Source: Thioclava marina
Lineage (GTDB): Bacteria > Pseudomonadota > Alphaproteobacteria > Rhodobacterales > Rhodobacteraceae
Assembly: GCF_002020135.1 (NCBI RefSeq)
Contig: NZ_MPZS01000001.1
Coordinates: forward strand, 1,426,001 to 1,490,000
Length of the DNA: 64,000 bases
Direction: 5' to 3'
The position numbers were made by a program, and so were the translations under genes. This document shows, in pieces, positions 7,958 through 16,860 of the stretch (positions are counted from its first letter, which is position 1; each line of letters opens with the position of its first letter). Under the pieces are notes generated by a model. It searched no databases and was not told where the DNA came from. It worked only from the letters and a program-made list of their open reading frames with translations.

Positions 7958-9121
7958 ATGATCAAACGTCTTCTCATCGCCATTGTCGCGCTCGTCCTCG
8001 TCGTGGGCGGCATCGTCGGCTATAACATGTTCCGCTCGAAGATGATCGCGCAATACTTCGCGAACATGACGCAGCCCCCTGTCGCCGTTTCGGTGAGCGA
8101 AGTGAAACCGATCACCTGGACGCCGGGTCTGGAAGCGATCGGGACCGCCTCGGCCGTGCGCGGGACCGAGCTGGCCGTCGAGATGGGCGGCACGGTTCAG
8201 GAAATCCATTTCAAGGCCAATGACCGCGTCGAGAAAGGCCAGCTTCTGCTGCAGATCGACGACCGGTCCGAACGCGCCGACCTCACCTCGGCCAAGGCAG
8301 CTCTGGAGCTGGCGGAGACCAACCTCACCCGTGCGCGTCAACTGGCCGAACGCGGAGTTTCGGCCACCTCGAACCTCGATCAAGCAGAGGCTTCGGCGCA
8401 GGAAGCCCGCGCCACCGTCGCGAAGCTGCAAGCCGTGCTGGAAAAGAAGCGTCTCGTCGCGCCCTTCGCGGGCGTGATCGGCATCCCGCAAGTCGAGATC
8501 GGCCAATATGCCGCGACCGGCACCGCCTTTGCCACGCTCCAAGACCGCGATCACATGCGCGTCGACTTCACCCTTCCCGAACAGCAGGCCCGGGAGGCCG
8601 AAACCGGACAGAAAGTCGAAGTGACGACCGAGGACGGCTCGCTGAACCTGAAAGGCGAAATCACTGGTATCGAACCCAAGATCGACCCGAATTCCCGCCT
8701 CGTGACCCTGCGCGCCGAAGTCGGCAATGACGGAAATCAGCTCACGCCAGGGCAATTCGTCCATGTGCGCGTCGTGCTGCCCTCCGAGGACGGGGTGATC
8801 GCGCTGCCGCAAACGGTCGTCAGCTCAAACCTCTATGGCGACTCGGTGTTCGTAGTGCGCAAGGAGACGCCCGAGGGAGCGGACGCACCGAAGCTGATCG
8901 CCAAGCAGGTCTTCATCACGCTCGGGCGCCGTTCGGGCCCGCTGGTCGAGATCAGCAAAGGGCTGAAGGCGGGCGACATGGTGGTGAACGCGGGTCAGAA
9001 CAAACTCAACTCCGGGGCCACGGTGTCGATCGACAACACGATCTCGCCCGACCCGGACGCGCCCGCGACCGCCGACGTGATGAAAGCTTTCGACATGCCC
9101 GCCCCGGCGGCGGCGCAGTAA
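7958..9121 (+). CDS. RND efflux periplasmic adaptor (membrane fusion protein)
   Basis: Links an inner-membrane RND pump to an outer-membrane channel. The 387-residue product starts with a membrane anchor (MIKRLLIAIVALVLVVGGIV), followed by the barrel-sandwich lipoyl half GGTVQEIHFKANDRVEKGQ near residues 87-105, a coiled-coil hairpin around 120-155, the second lipoyl half (VAPFAGVIGI), then beta-barrel and membrane-proximal domains. It belongs to the HlyD/AcrA family. The start is the ATG at 7958, where the anchor begins. It lies 10 bases before the pump gene; no TolC-type gene is adjacent. Substrates cannot be predicted. Confidence 0.92.
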   Translation: MIKRLLIAIVALVLVVGGIVGYNMFRSKMIAQYFANMTQPPVAVSVSEVKPITWTPGLEAIGTASAVRGTELAVEMGGTVQEIHFKANDRVEKGQLLLQIDDRSERADLTSAKAALELAETNLTRARQLAERGVSATSNLDQAEASAQEARATVAKLQAVLEKKRLVAPFAGVIGIPQVEIGQYAATGTAFATLQDRDHMRVDFTLPEQQAREAETGQKVEVTTEDGSLNLKGEITGIEPKIDPNSRLVTLRAEVGNDGNQLTPGQFVHVRVVLPSEDGVIALPQTVVSSNLYGDSVFVVRKETPEGADAPKLIAKQVFITLGRRSGPLVEISKGLKAGDMVVNAGQNKLNSGATVSIDNTISPDPDAPATADVMKAFDMPAPAAAQ

Positions 9122-9131
9122 GGGCGATCCC

Positions 9132-12100
9132 ATGAATATCTCGGAAATCTTCATCCGCCGCCCTGTCCTGTCGATGGTGCTGGGCGCGTTCATGCTCCTG
9201 CTGGGCGCGCAGGCCTATTTCAACCTGCCAGTCCGCGAATACCCCGAGGTCGAGGAGACCGTGGTCACCATCACCACGACCTATCCCGGCGCCTCGCCCG
9301 AGCTGATCCAGGGCTTCATCACTTCGCCAATCGCTGCTGCCGTCGCGACCACGGAGAACGTCGACTACGTCACCACGCAATCGCGCCCCTCGGCCTCGGT
9401 CATCTCGGTGCATATGAAGCTCGGCTCTAACTCCGACGCGGCGATGACCGAGGTGCTCTCGAAGGTGCAGCAGGTGAAAGGCCAGCTGCCTTCGGCGGCG
9501 AAAGACCCGGTGATCGTGAAGGGTACGGGGCGGACCTTCGCGCTCATGTATCTTGCCGCGATCAACCCCAACATGACGCCCGAGCAGTTGACCGAATATC
9601 TGCGCCGCGTCATCCGCCCGCGCATGTCGACCATTCCCGGCGTGGCACAGACGCAGATCATCGGGGCTTCGGACTATGCGATGCGGATCTGGATCGACCC
9701 GGACAAGCTCGCAGCGCGCGGCGTGACCGCATCTGAAGTGCTGGCGGCGATCCAGGCGTCGAACTTCCTCTCGGCTCCGGGCAAGACGAAGAACGAATAC
9801 GTGGCGCAATCGATCACGCTGCAATCGACCCTTCAAACCCCGGACGCGTTCGGCAAGCTGCCGATCCGGTCGTCGGGCGACGAGGTGGTCCGGCTGCGCG
9901 ATGTCGCGAAAATCGAGCTTTCGAAGGCCGCCGACAATGAGATCGTCACCTTCGATGGCAAGCAGGGCACCTTCCTTGGCGTCTTCCCGACGCCCGCCGC
10001 GAACCCGCTCGACACCGCCGCCGCCGTCAACGACGAATTGCCGGCGATCAACGCCACCCTGCCCGAGGGCATGAAGATCGAGCTCGTTTACGACTCGACC
10101 GAGACGATCTCGGCCTCGATCCATGAGGTGTTCAAGACCATCGGCGAGGCGGTCGCGATCGTGACGGTGGTGATCCTTCTCTTCCTCGGCTCCTTCCGCT
10201 CGGTCGCGATGCCGATCGTGACCATTCCGCTCTCTCTGATCGGGGTGCTCGCGGTGCTGATGGCCTTGGGCTATTCGATCAATCTTCTGACGCTGCTGGC
10301 GATGGTGCTTGCGATCGGCCTCGTGGTCGATGACGCGATCGTCGTGGTGGAGAACATCCACCGCCATATCGATGACGGGATGAAGCCTATCCCCGCCGCC
10401 GTTCAGGGGATGAAAGAAATCACCGGCCCGGTGATCGCGATGACGATCACGCTGGCCGCGGTGCTGGCCCCTCTGGGCTTCACCGGCGGGCTGACCGGGC
10501 AGCTCTTCCGCGAGTTCGCCTTCGCGCTGGCAGGCTCGGTGATCCTGTCGGGCGTGATCGCGCTGACCATCACCCCGATGATGTCCGGGCGCTTGCTGAA
10601 ACACGGCGACGCCAAGGGGTTCCAGGCCTTCATCGACCGCAACTTCGACCGGCTCGCGGGCTGGTACGGGCGGCGCGTGAACGGCTCGCTCGACCTGCGC
10701 GGCATCACCATTCTGGTCGTGGTCTCGCTGATCGGCGTCACCGGTTTCATGCTCGTGAACACCAACACCGAGCTTGCCCCGGAAGAGGATAACGGCGCGC
10801 TCTTCGCGATCCTCAATGGCCCGCGCTATGCGACGAGCGACTACACCCAGAAATACATCGACCAGGTAAGCAAGGACACCGCCGGCATCCCCGAGGTGCG
10901 CACCGATTTCTCGATTGCGGGCTTTGGCGGCGACAGCTCACAGGGTATCTATATCTGGGCGCTCAAGGACTGGGCCGAACGTCAGCGCAGCCAGAAAGAG
11001 ATCCAGCAGGAGATTCAAGCGGATCTGGGCAAATCGACCGGCCTCAAGGGCTTCGCCTTCGCTCCGCCTTCGCTGCCGGGGACCGGGGGTGGCCTGCCGA
11101 TCTCGGTGGTGATCCAGTCGATCCACTCCGCGAAACGGGTGGCCGAGGTCGCCGAGGAGATCAAGAACAAGGCGATGGCCTCGGGCAAATTCATCATCGT
11201 GCAGAACTCGCTCAATTTCGACAGCCCGCAGGTGGATGTGACCATCGACCGCGACCGGGCGGCGGCGCTGAACGTTCCGGTCTCGGATATCGGCTCCACT
11301 CTCGGGCTGCTGGTCGGCGAGGCCTCGGTCGCGCAGTTCGACCGGGATTCGAACAGCTATGACATCATCCCTCAGGTGCCGCAGAAATTCCGTGCCAATC
11401 CCGAAGAGCTTGGCCGCTACTATGTGCGCTCGGCATCGGGCGCGATGGTGCCGCTCTCGGCGCTGGTCAAGATCGAGAATGGGGTGAACGCGGCTTCGAT
11501 CGAACAGTTCGACCAGCTCAACGCGGCGACGATCACCGCCCTGCCGCTGCCCGGCCAATCGACCGGCGCGGGGCTCCAGACCATCGTCGATATCGCCAAT
11601 CAGGTGATGCCAGAGGGGTTCTTGGTGAACTATTCCGGCCAGTCGCGGATCGAGACGCAGCAGGGCAACACCATCCTGATCGCTTTCGGTGCGGCGGTCC
11701 TCGTGATCTATCTCGTGCTGGCCGCCCAGTTCGAAAGCTTCCGCGACCCGTTCATCATCATGATGACGGTGCCGCTGACGATCTTCGGAGCGGTGCTGCC
11801 GCTCAACCTCGGGCTCGGAACGCTCAATATCTATTCCGAGGTCGGGCTGATCACGCTTGTCGGCCTGATCACCAAGCACGGCATCCTGATGGTGGAATTC
11901 GCCAATCAGCAACGCGAGAGCGCTGGTCTTACCCGCCGTCAGGCAATCGTGAAAGCCGCCCAGATCCGACTGCGTCCGATACTGATGACCACGGCCGCGA
12001 TGGCGCTTGCCGTGGTGCCGCTGATCCTTGCGCAAGGCGCAGGCGCCGCGGCACGTCAGGCGATGGGGCTGGTGATCTTCTCGGGGCTGCTGATCGGGAC

Positions 12101-12200
12101 GATGTTCACGCTCTTCGTTGTGCCGATGTTCTACAGCTTCATCGCGCCTTCGGACGCCGCATTCGACGCCGCTGCAAAACGCCGCGCCGAGGCCGGCTGA
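9132..12200 (+). CDS. RND efflux pump, inner-membrane transporter (AcrB/MexF-like HAE1 type)
   Basis: Proton-driven efflux transporter of 1022 residues, full length for the family. The proton-relay aspartates are present as D400-D401 in GLVVDDAIVVVEN (transmembrane helix 4), and the matching lysine is in GLITKHGILMVEFAN (helix 10). Twelve helices in two repeats and two large periplasmic loops are evident, and the N terminus MNISEIFIRRP is standard. It is the second gene of a two-gene operon; an outer-membrane partner must come from elsewhere. Drugs or other amphiphiles are the usual substrates, but none can be named. Confidence 0.94.
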   Translation: MNISEIFIRRPVLSMVLGAFMLLLGAQAYFNLPVREYPEVEETVVTITTTYPGASPELIQGFITSPIAAAVATTENVDYVTTQSRPSASVISVHMKLGSNSDAAMTEVLSKVQQVKGQLPSAAKDPVIVKGTGRTFALMYLAAINPNMTPEQLTEYLRRVIRPRMSTIPGVAQTQIIGASDYAMRIWIDPDKLAARGVTASEVLAAIQASNFLSAPGKTKNEYVAQSITLQSTLQTPDAFGKLPIRSSGDEVVRLRDVAKIELSKAADNEIVTFDGKQGTFLGVFPTPAANPLDTAAAVNDELPAINATLPEGMKIELVYDSTETISASIHEVFKTIGEAVAIVTVVILLFLGSFRSVAMPIVTIPLSLIGVLAVLMALGYSINLLTLLAMVLAIGLVVDDAIVVVENIHRHIDDGMKPIPAAVQGMKEITGPVIAMTITLAAVLAPLGFTGGLTGQLFREFAFALAGSVILSGVIALTITPMMSGRLLKHGDAKGFQAFIDRNFDRLAGWYGRRVNGSLDLRGITILVVVSLIGVTGFMLVNTNTELAPEEDNGALFAILNGPRYATSDYTQKYIDQVSKDTAGIPEVRTDFSIAGFGGDSSQGIYIWALKDWAERQRSQKEIQQEIQADLGKSTGLKGFAFAPPSLPGTGGGLPISVVIQSIHSAKRVAEVAEEIKNKAMASGKFIIVQNSLNFDSPQVDVTIDRDRAAALNVPVSDIGSTLGLLVGEASVAQFDRDSNSYDIIPQVPQKFRANPEELGRYYVRSASGAMVPLSALVKIENGVNAASIEQFDQLNAATITALPLPGQSTGAGLQTIVDIANQVMPEGFLVNYSGQSRIETQQGNTILIAFGAAVLVIYLVLAAQFESFRDPFIIMMTVPLTIFGAVLPLNLGLGTLNIYSEVGLITLVGLITKHGILMVEFANQQRESAGLTRRQAIVKAAQIRLRPILMTTAAMALAVVPLILAQGAGAAARQAMGLVIFSGLLIGTMFTLFVVPMFYSFIAPSDAAFDAAAKRRAEAG

Positions 12201-12228
12201 GACGCGCGCTCAAGCGAAGACGACAATT

Positions 12229-12257
12229 CAGGGGCACGGGCAAAAACCGTGCCCCTG
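12229..12257. terminator. Hairpin between convergent RND and holin genes
   Basis: CAGGGGCACGG (12229-12239) pairs perfectly with CCGTGCCCCTG (12247-12257) around a 7-base loop GCAAAAA. It lies between two convergent genes. There is no T run on either strand, so it may be a bidirectional or factor-assisted terminator. Confidence 0.65.
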
Positions 12258-12262
12258 GTTCA

Positions 12263-12760
12263 TTACCCGGCCGCTTTCTCCCCCGCCTTCCAGGCTTGGA
12301 GCGCCGCATTCTCCTCGGGCGCCTCGGGGGCCCGGAGCGCGGCTGGCGGCGGTGCGACTGCCTTGTTCATCCGAAAATAGAATGCCTCGCGTGCGCCGAA
12401 ATAGAAGCTCACCACCGCGCCCAGCAGCCACCAGAGCGGTTCGGGCACGTAGTTGAGCCCCACCATGCGCTGTGCGAAACCGACGGGATCGACCATGGCG
12501 TAGATCATGAGCCCGACAATACCGAAGGCGAGCGTCGGACGCGGCAGGCGGTTTATTCCGTTCACGATCCGGTCGAATATGCCGGGGCGGATGTATTGGA
12601 ACTCTGTGCCGTGCTCTTCGAGGGCCGCGAGATAGGCCGCCTGCGCGGCCTCAAGCTTTTTCGTGGCATTGGGCACGAACACCTCGGCTACCGAAGTCGC
12701 CGCCTCTCCCACCGCCTTCGCGGCAGAGGCGCCGCCCACGAGCCTGTCGATCACGCCCAT
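12263..12760 (-). CDS. GTA-type 3TM holin
   Basis: A 165-residue membrane protein with hydrophobic segments around TLAFGIVGLMIYAMV and PLWWLLGAVVSFYFGAREAF, preceded by an Ala-rich helical region and ending in a charged tail. It matches the family of three-helix holins used to release gene transfer agent particles (Pfam GTA_holin_3TM). Holins open the inner membrane so that endolysin reaches the wall. The ATG at 12760 overlaps the end of the endolysin gene by 10 bases, the tight coupling expected of a lysis cassette. In Rhodobacter capsulatus the equivalent genes lie away from the GTA structural cluster, as they appear to here. Confidence 0.85.
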   Translation of the reverse strand: MGVIDRLVGGASAAKAVGEAATSVAEVFVPNATKKLEAAQAAYLAALEEHGTEFQYIRPGIFDRIVNGINRLPRPTLAFGIVGLMIYAMVDPVGFAQRMVGLNYVPEPLWWLLGAVVSFYFGAREAFYFRMNKAVAPPPAALRAPEAPEENAALQAWKAGEKAAG

Positions 12761-13362
12761 GCCGACACCCGCTTGCGATGTTCGGTCTCGGTCAGGTGGA
12801 AGCGTGGCGAGATGAATTCTTCCGCACGCCGGATCCACCCGCCCTTCTGTCCTGCCCGGGTGGTCGCGAATTTGCGGCTGGCGGGGCGGGCATCGGCGAC
12901 GCGGTAATAGTAGTTGCGCCGCGCGATCCCGTAGGCATCGGCAAAATACCCGGGCGCGGTGGCATCGGCGATCTCGGCGGCGGCGACGGTCTGCGGGCCG
13001 ATGATGCCGTCGACGATGATGCGCTGCCCCATATCGCCCAGCAACCTTTGAAGGATCACCACGGCATTGCCGCCCGCATTCACATACATGTCGAAGACCG
13101 AGGGCTGAATTGCCGCCGGAAGCCGGTCGATCCGGGGTGCTTCGTAATAATGCTGGATGAAGATTTCGGAGGCCTGCGCGGGATCGAGCGCGCGAACATC
13201 CATCTCGTCGATGCGCCCGTCGCCGGTAAGATCACGTCCGAGCCGCCTGAGCGTGCCGAGCGTCACCCCGTGTTTCGTAGCCCCGCCGGGATCATCGGGA
13301 TCGTCGACGTAGCCCCCTTCGCGCGCGACGATCTCCGCCGCGATCTGCGTGACCGTTTTCAT
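12751..13362 (-). CDS. Endolysin, glycoside hydrolase family 108 (GTA lysis type)
   Basis: Predicted N-acetylmuramidase that cleaves peptidoglycan. The 203-residue protein has the GH108 catalytic motif REGGYVDDPDDPGGATKHG, with the likely catalytic glutamate E15. It continues with the segment EIFIQHYYEAPRIDRLP and a C-terminal domain resembling PG_binding_3. Residues 44-55 (DLTGDGRIDEMD) look like a calcium-binding EF-hand or dockerin loop. No signal peptide is present, so export depends on the holin encoded by the overlapping gene downstream. It corresponds to the lysis endolysin of the R. capsulatus gene transfer agent; no phage or GTA structural genes are near. Confidence 0.87.
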   Translation of the reverse strand: MKTVTQIAAEIVAREGGYVDDPDDPGGATKHGVTLGTLRRLGRDLTGDGRIDEMDVRALDPAQASEIFIQHYYEAPRIDRLPAAIQPSVFDMYVNAGGNAVVILQRLLGDMGQRIIVDGIIGPQTVAAAEIADATAPGYFADAYGIARRNYYYRVADARPASRKFATTRAGQKGGWIRRAEEFISPRFHLTETEHRKRVSAWA

Positions 13363-13423
13363 GGCCTGCCTCCGTTACTGCGAACGGCGACAGGCTCAGA
13401 TTTCGGGATTAAGCCTCGGGCAA

Positions 13424-13439
13424 GCCAGCGTGCGCTGGC
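13424..13439. promoter_or_regulatory. Inverted repeat upstream of the lysis cassette
   Basis: GCCAGCG-TG-CGCTGGC is a perfect 7-bp inverted repeat about 62 bases before the endolysin start, between it and ccmE. Nearby at 13454-13461 is the palindrome GTGATCAC. The hairpin may end the ccmE message or be part of the lysis-gene promoter; neither is proven. Confidence 0.35.
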
Positions 13440-13467
13440 GCAAGGATCACGATGTGATCACGAGGGA

Positions 13468-13911
13468 TCAGGACGAGGGCGGCTCGTAGACGCCCTGCTC
13501 CTTGAGCGCATCGACGACTTCCTTGGGCATGTAATTCTCGTCGTGCTTGGCAAGGATCTCGGAGGCCACGAAGGTGCCCCCTTCCATCTTGCCGGTGCCG
13601 ATCATGCCCTGACCTTCCTTGAACAGGTCCGGCAGGACGCCCGCGAATTTCACCGGAACGGTCGCGCCGCCATCGGTGACATTGAATTCGATCACCTCGC
13701 CCTGGCCGCGCTTGAGCGACCCGGCTTCGACCAGACCGCCGAGGCGGAACACTTCGCCGGGCTGCGGCGGCTCCGTCGCGAGCTGCGAGGGCGCGCGGAA
13801 GAAGTTGATCCCGTTGCGCATGGAATAGCCGATCGTGCCGGTGGCGATCACCAGCGCAAGGGCGGCCACGGCCAGCACCTGGATACGACGTTTCTTCTTG
13901 AGGCTCTTCAT
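13468..13911 (-). CDS. ccmE: Cytochrome c maturation heme chaperone
   Basis: CcmE binds heme covalently in the periplasm and hands it to apocytochrome c in System I maturation. The 147-residue protein has a short basic cytoplasmic N terminus, one membrane anchor (IQVLAVAALALVIATGTIGYS) split over residues 10-30, and an OB-fold domain. The heme-attaching histidine is H123, with the conserved tyrosine Y127 in AKHDENYMP. Other ccm genes are not adjacent. It is followed by argC on the upstream side in the same direction. Confidence 0.96.
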   Translation of the reverse strand: MKSLKKKRRIQVLAVAALALVIATGTIGYSMRNGINFFRAPSQLATEPPQPGEVFRLGGLVEAGSLKRGQGEVIEFNVTDGGATVPVKFAGVLPDLFKEGQGMIGTGKMEGGTFVASEILAKHDENYMPKEVVDALKEQGVYEPPSS

Positions 13912-13974
13912 CGTCTTTCCTCCTCGGATGCCGCTTCGTCTACCTTCCCCGGCATGGCTGCGCCATGACCTTGG

Positions 13975-15003
13975 TCAAGGGAAGACGGGGGCGAGCATCA
14001 GCCCTTCGCTTTCCTCCAGCCCGAGCATCAGGTTCGCGTTCTGGATCGCTTGCCCCGACGAGCCCTTGCACAGGTTGTCGAGCGCCACGACCACGAGCGC
14101 GCGCCCGGGAATCCTGTCTCCTGATACACCAATATGGACAAAATTGGAGCCAGTTACAGACCTGGTGGAGGGAACTGCGCCGAAAGGTAGCATTTCGATG
14201 AATGTTTCCGTTACGTAACGGTCCGAAAGCGCGGCGTAAACAGCCTCCGGATCCCCTTTCACATAGGCCGAGGCAAGGATGCCGCGGTTGAAAGGTGCGA
14301 GATGCGGGGTGAATTGCACCAGCACGGGGCGGCCCGCCAAGGCGCTGAACTCCTGATCGAATTCGCCCAGGTGACGGTGCTTGCCGCCTTGCGAATAGGG
14401 ATAGGTGCCCCCCGAAAGCTCTGCATGGAGCAGGTTCTCCTTGAGCGAACGGCCAGCGCCGGAAACGCCGTTCTTCAGATCGAGGATGATGTCGTCGAGG
14501 TCGATCACGCCCGCCTCGATCAGCGGGCGGATCGCGTACTGGCCCGCAGCAGCGTTGCAGCCCGTGCCCGCGACCAACCGGGCCTCGCGAATCGCGTCGC
14601 GGTAGAATTCGGTCAGCCCGTAGACCGCCTCTTTCTGCAACTCGACCGCAGCGTGGGGCTTGCCATACCACTTTTCGTATTCGGCCGGATCGCGCAGCCG
14701 GAAGTCCGCCGAGAGGTCCACGACCTTCAGATCACGCGGCAATTCCTTGATCACCGCCTGCGAGGTCGCATGGGGCAGCGCGCAGAAGGCCAGATCGACA
14801 TCCGAAAAATCGATCTCCTCGATCTTTACCAGATCGGGCAGCCCGAGATGACGCAGATGCGGGAAGACATCGCCCATCGCCATGCCAGCCTTGCGCTCAC
14901 CCGACAGCGCCACGATCTCCATGCCGGGATGGGTGGCAATGAGCCGGACCAGCTCTGCACCGGTATAGCCCGATGCGCCCAGGATTGCGATTTTCTTGGT
15001 CAT
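13975..15003 (-). CDS. argC: N-acetyl-gamma-glutamyl-phosphate reductase
   Basis: ArgC reduces N-acetylglutamyl phosphate with NADPH in arginine synthesis. The 342-residue product starts [20 protein letters not shown], the nucleotide-binding GASGYTG motif, and carries the catalytic cysteine C149 in GTGCNAAA. GGAGAAAG lies 3 bases before the ATG at 15003. Eleven further codons upstream are open but unlikely to be used. It is followed downstream by ccmE in the same orientation. Confidence 0.96.
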   Translation of the reverse strand: MTKKIAILGASGYTGAELVRLIATHPGMEIVALSGERKAGMAMGDVFPHLRHLGLPDLVKIEEIDFSDVDLAFCALPHATSQAVIKELPRDLKVVDLSADFRLRDPAEYEKWYGKPHAAVELQKEAVYGLTEFYRDAIREARLVAGTGCNAAAGQYAIRPLIEAGVIDLDDIILDLKNGVSGAGRSLKENLLHAELSGGTYPYSQGGKHRHLGEFDQEFSALAGRPVLVQFTPHLAPFNRGILASAYVKGDPEAVYAALSDRYVTETFIEMLPFGAVPSTRSVTGSNFVHIGVSGDRIPGRALVVVALDNLCKGSSGQAIQNANLMLGLEESEGLMLAPVFP

Positions 15004-15107
15004 GTCTTTCTCCGCGCTTGTCGCTTGGCATTCCATTACCCTAACCTCACGCTCAAATAAACTCCGCGTGACGACGGGGGAGAGCCGATTTTCAGACAGG
15101 TATTTTC

Positions 15108-15956
15108 ATGGTCCAGGACTGGTATTACGCGGACGGACAGGCACCCACCGGCCCGCACACAGGCGAACAGATCGAAGATATGATCCGGGCGGGACGGATC
15201 AAGCCCGAGACCCTCGTCTGGCAAGAGGGGATGGCGGGCTGGGAACCCGCGGCGGCTCACTTCTTCACCGCCCCGCCCGAGGGCGGCGATGTGCCCGAGA
15301 CCGACCCGTCGCAAAGCTTCTCCCATTCCGGCGTCGATCATGGCGGCGCGACCAATTACGCCGCGCGCGTCGCCCAGCGCCATCAGACAGAGGGCAAGCT
15401 CTCGACCAATGATCCGCGCGCCTATGCCGACGCCTCGATCGAGACAGAGCGGGCGAAACGCGGCATCGGCCCGGACGGGCTCTATGTCGACGCACCCTCG
15501 CGCGGGCCGATCGAAGCGGTGAAGGTCTGCTTTCGCAAATACGCAACCTTCAAGGGCCGGGCGAGCCGGTCGGAATACTGGTGGTTCATCCTGTTTGTGG
15601 CGATTGCCAGCGTGATCGGAGAAATCGCAGAAGGCGCGATGGGCTCGGACGGGGCCGCGATCAATGGCGTGATCGCGATTGCGACCTTCATGCCCTCGCT
15701 CTCGGCACAGGTGCGCCGCATCCATGACATCAATCGCTCCGGCTGGTGGGTGGGCTGCTACTGGCTTCTGTCGAGTGTCGGCGGTGCCTATATGGGCCAC
15801 ATCGCCTGGCAGAGCGGCGCGATGGAGACAGCTTCAGGCGGGACCGCGATGATGGCGCTCTTGTCCCTTTGGGGCATCGCGGTGCTGGCCTATTCGCTCA
15901 CCCTGCTCATTTTCACCGTGCGACGGGGCACCTACGGCAGGAACGACTACGGATAA
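15108..15956 (+). CDS. GYF_2-DUF805 inner-membrane protein
   Basis: A 282-residue protein joining two domains. Residues 1-55 (WYYADGQAPTGPHTGEQI, then TLVWQEGMAGWEPA) form a GYF_2 domain, thought to bind proline-rich peptides or other proteins. A polar linker follows, then from about residue 140 a DUF805 membrane domain with the family marks FKGRASRSEYWWFILF and VRRIHDINRSGWW and four hydrophobic segments. Function is unknown. It is convergent with murI, two bases apart, and divergent from argC. Confidence 0.85.
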   Translation: MVQDWYYADGQAPTGPHTGEQIEDMIRAGRIKPETLVWQEGMAGWEPAAAHFFTAPPEGGDVPETDPSQSFSHSGVDHGGATNYAARVAQRHQTEGKLSTNDPRAYADASIETERAKRGIGPDGLYVDAPSRGPIEAVKVCFRKYATFKGRASRSEYWWFILFVAIASVIGEIAEGAMGSDGAAINGVIAIATFMPSLSAQVRRIHDINRSGWWVGCYWLLSSVGGAYMGHIAWQSGAMETASGGTAMMALLSLWGIAVLAYSLTLLIFTVRRGTYGRNDYG

Positions 15957-15958
15957 GC

Positions 15959-16771
15959 TCAGGCCGCCTCGAAACGGATCGGATGGCGCAGGAACTGCGT
16001 CGCGTGGCTCGAGACCGAGGCCGGATCACCGGTCGTCAGGAATTTCGACTCCGTTCCCGATCCGATGAATTCCGGCCGGCGTTCGAGATAGTCGGCAAGG
16101 CTCTCGGCCACCAGATTGGCCTGGCTATAGACATCCACGCCCGCGCCCAACGCCTCCTGGAACGTCTTCTGCATCAGCGGGTAATGGGTGCAGCCAAGGA
16201 TTGCAGCCTCGGGATGCGGCATCCGCCGCTTGAGCGCCTCGACATGGCTTTTCACCAGCGCCTCGGCGAGGATCTCGTCGCCCGCCTCGATCGCATCGAC
16301 AACACCGCCGCAGGGTTGCGCCTCGACATCGACGCCGATCGCGCGGAAGGCCAACTCGCGCTGGAACGCGCGCGAGGCTACCGTCGCGGGCGTCGCGAAC
16401 AGCGCCACATGCTTCACGGCCACTTCGCGCGGCGGGGAATTGTCGCCCCATTTGCGCTCGGTCAAGGCCTCGATCATCGGCACGAAAACCCCAAGCACGC
16501 GCTTGCCCTCGGGGATCCAGGTCTCCTGCATCCGTTTGAGCGCGGCGGCCGAGGCCGTGTTACAGGCGAGGATGACCAGATCGCAGCCTTCGCCCCAGAG
16601 CCGCTCCACCCCCGCGCAGGTCAGGTTGAAGATGTCATCGGCATCGCGCACCCCGTAAGGTGCATGGGCATTGTCGCCGTAATAGCAGAAGGCCACGTCG
16701 GGCAGTCGCTTCGCGCAGGCATCATAGACCGTCAGCCCGCCCAGACCCGAATCGAACACACCTACCGCCAT
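15959..16771 (-). CDS. murI: Glutamate racemase
   Basis: MurI converts L-glutamate to the D-glutamate used in peptidoglycan. The 270-residue protein starts with the family motif [13 protein letters not shown] and has the two catalytic cysteines C70 (ACNTASA) and C194 (LGCTHYP). The length is normal. It is convergent with the DUF805 gene and is read away from the indolepyruvate oxidoreductase gene on the same strand. Confidence 0.95.
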   Translation of the reverse strand: MAVGVFDSGLGGLTVYDACAKRLPDVAFCYYGDNAHAPYGVRDADDIFNLTCAGVERLWGEGCDLVILACNTASAAALKRMQETWIPEGKRVLGVFVPMIEALTERKWGDNSPPREVAVKHVALFATPATVASRAFQRELAFRAIGVDVEAQPCGGVVDAIEAGDEILAEALVKSHVEALKRRMPHPEAAILGCTHYPLMQKTFQEALGAGVDVYSQANLVAESLADYLERRPEFIGSGTESKFLTTGDPASVSSHATQFLRHPIRFEAA

Positions 16772-16860
16772 GGCACTCCCCGCGCGAAAGCCCGGTGCAG
16801 AAATTGCACCGGGTAGGCATCATTTACGCCCAAGTTTTCGCGAAAGAAACGCCTTTTAAG

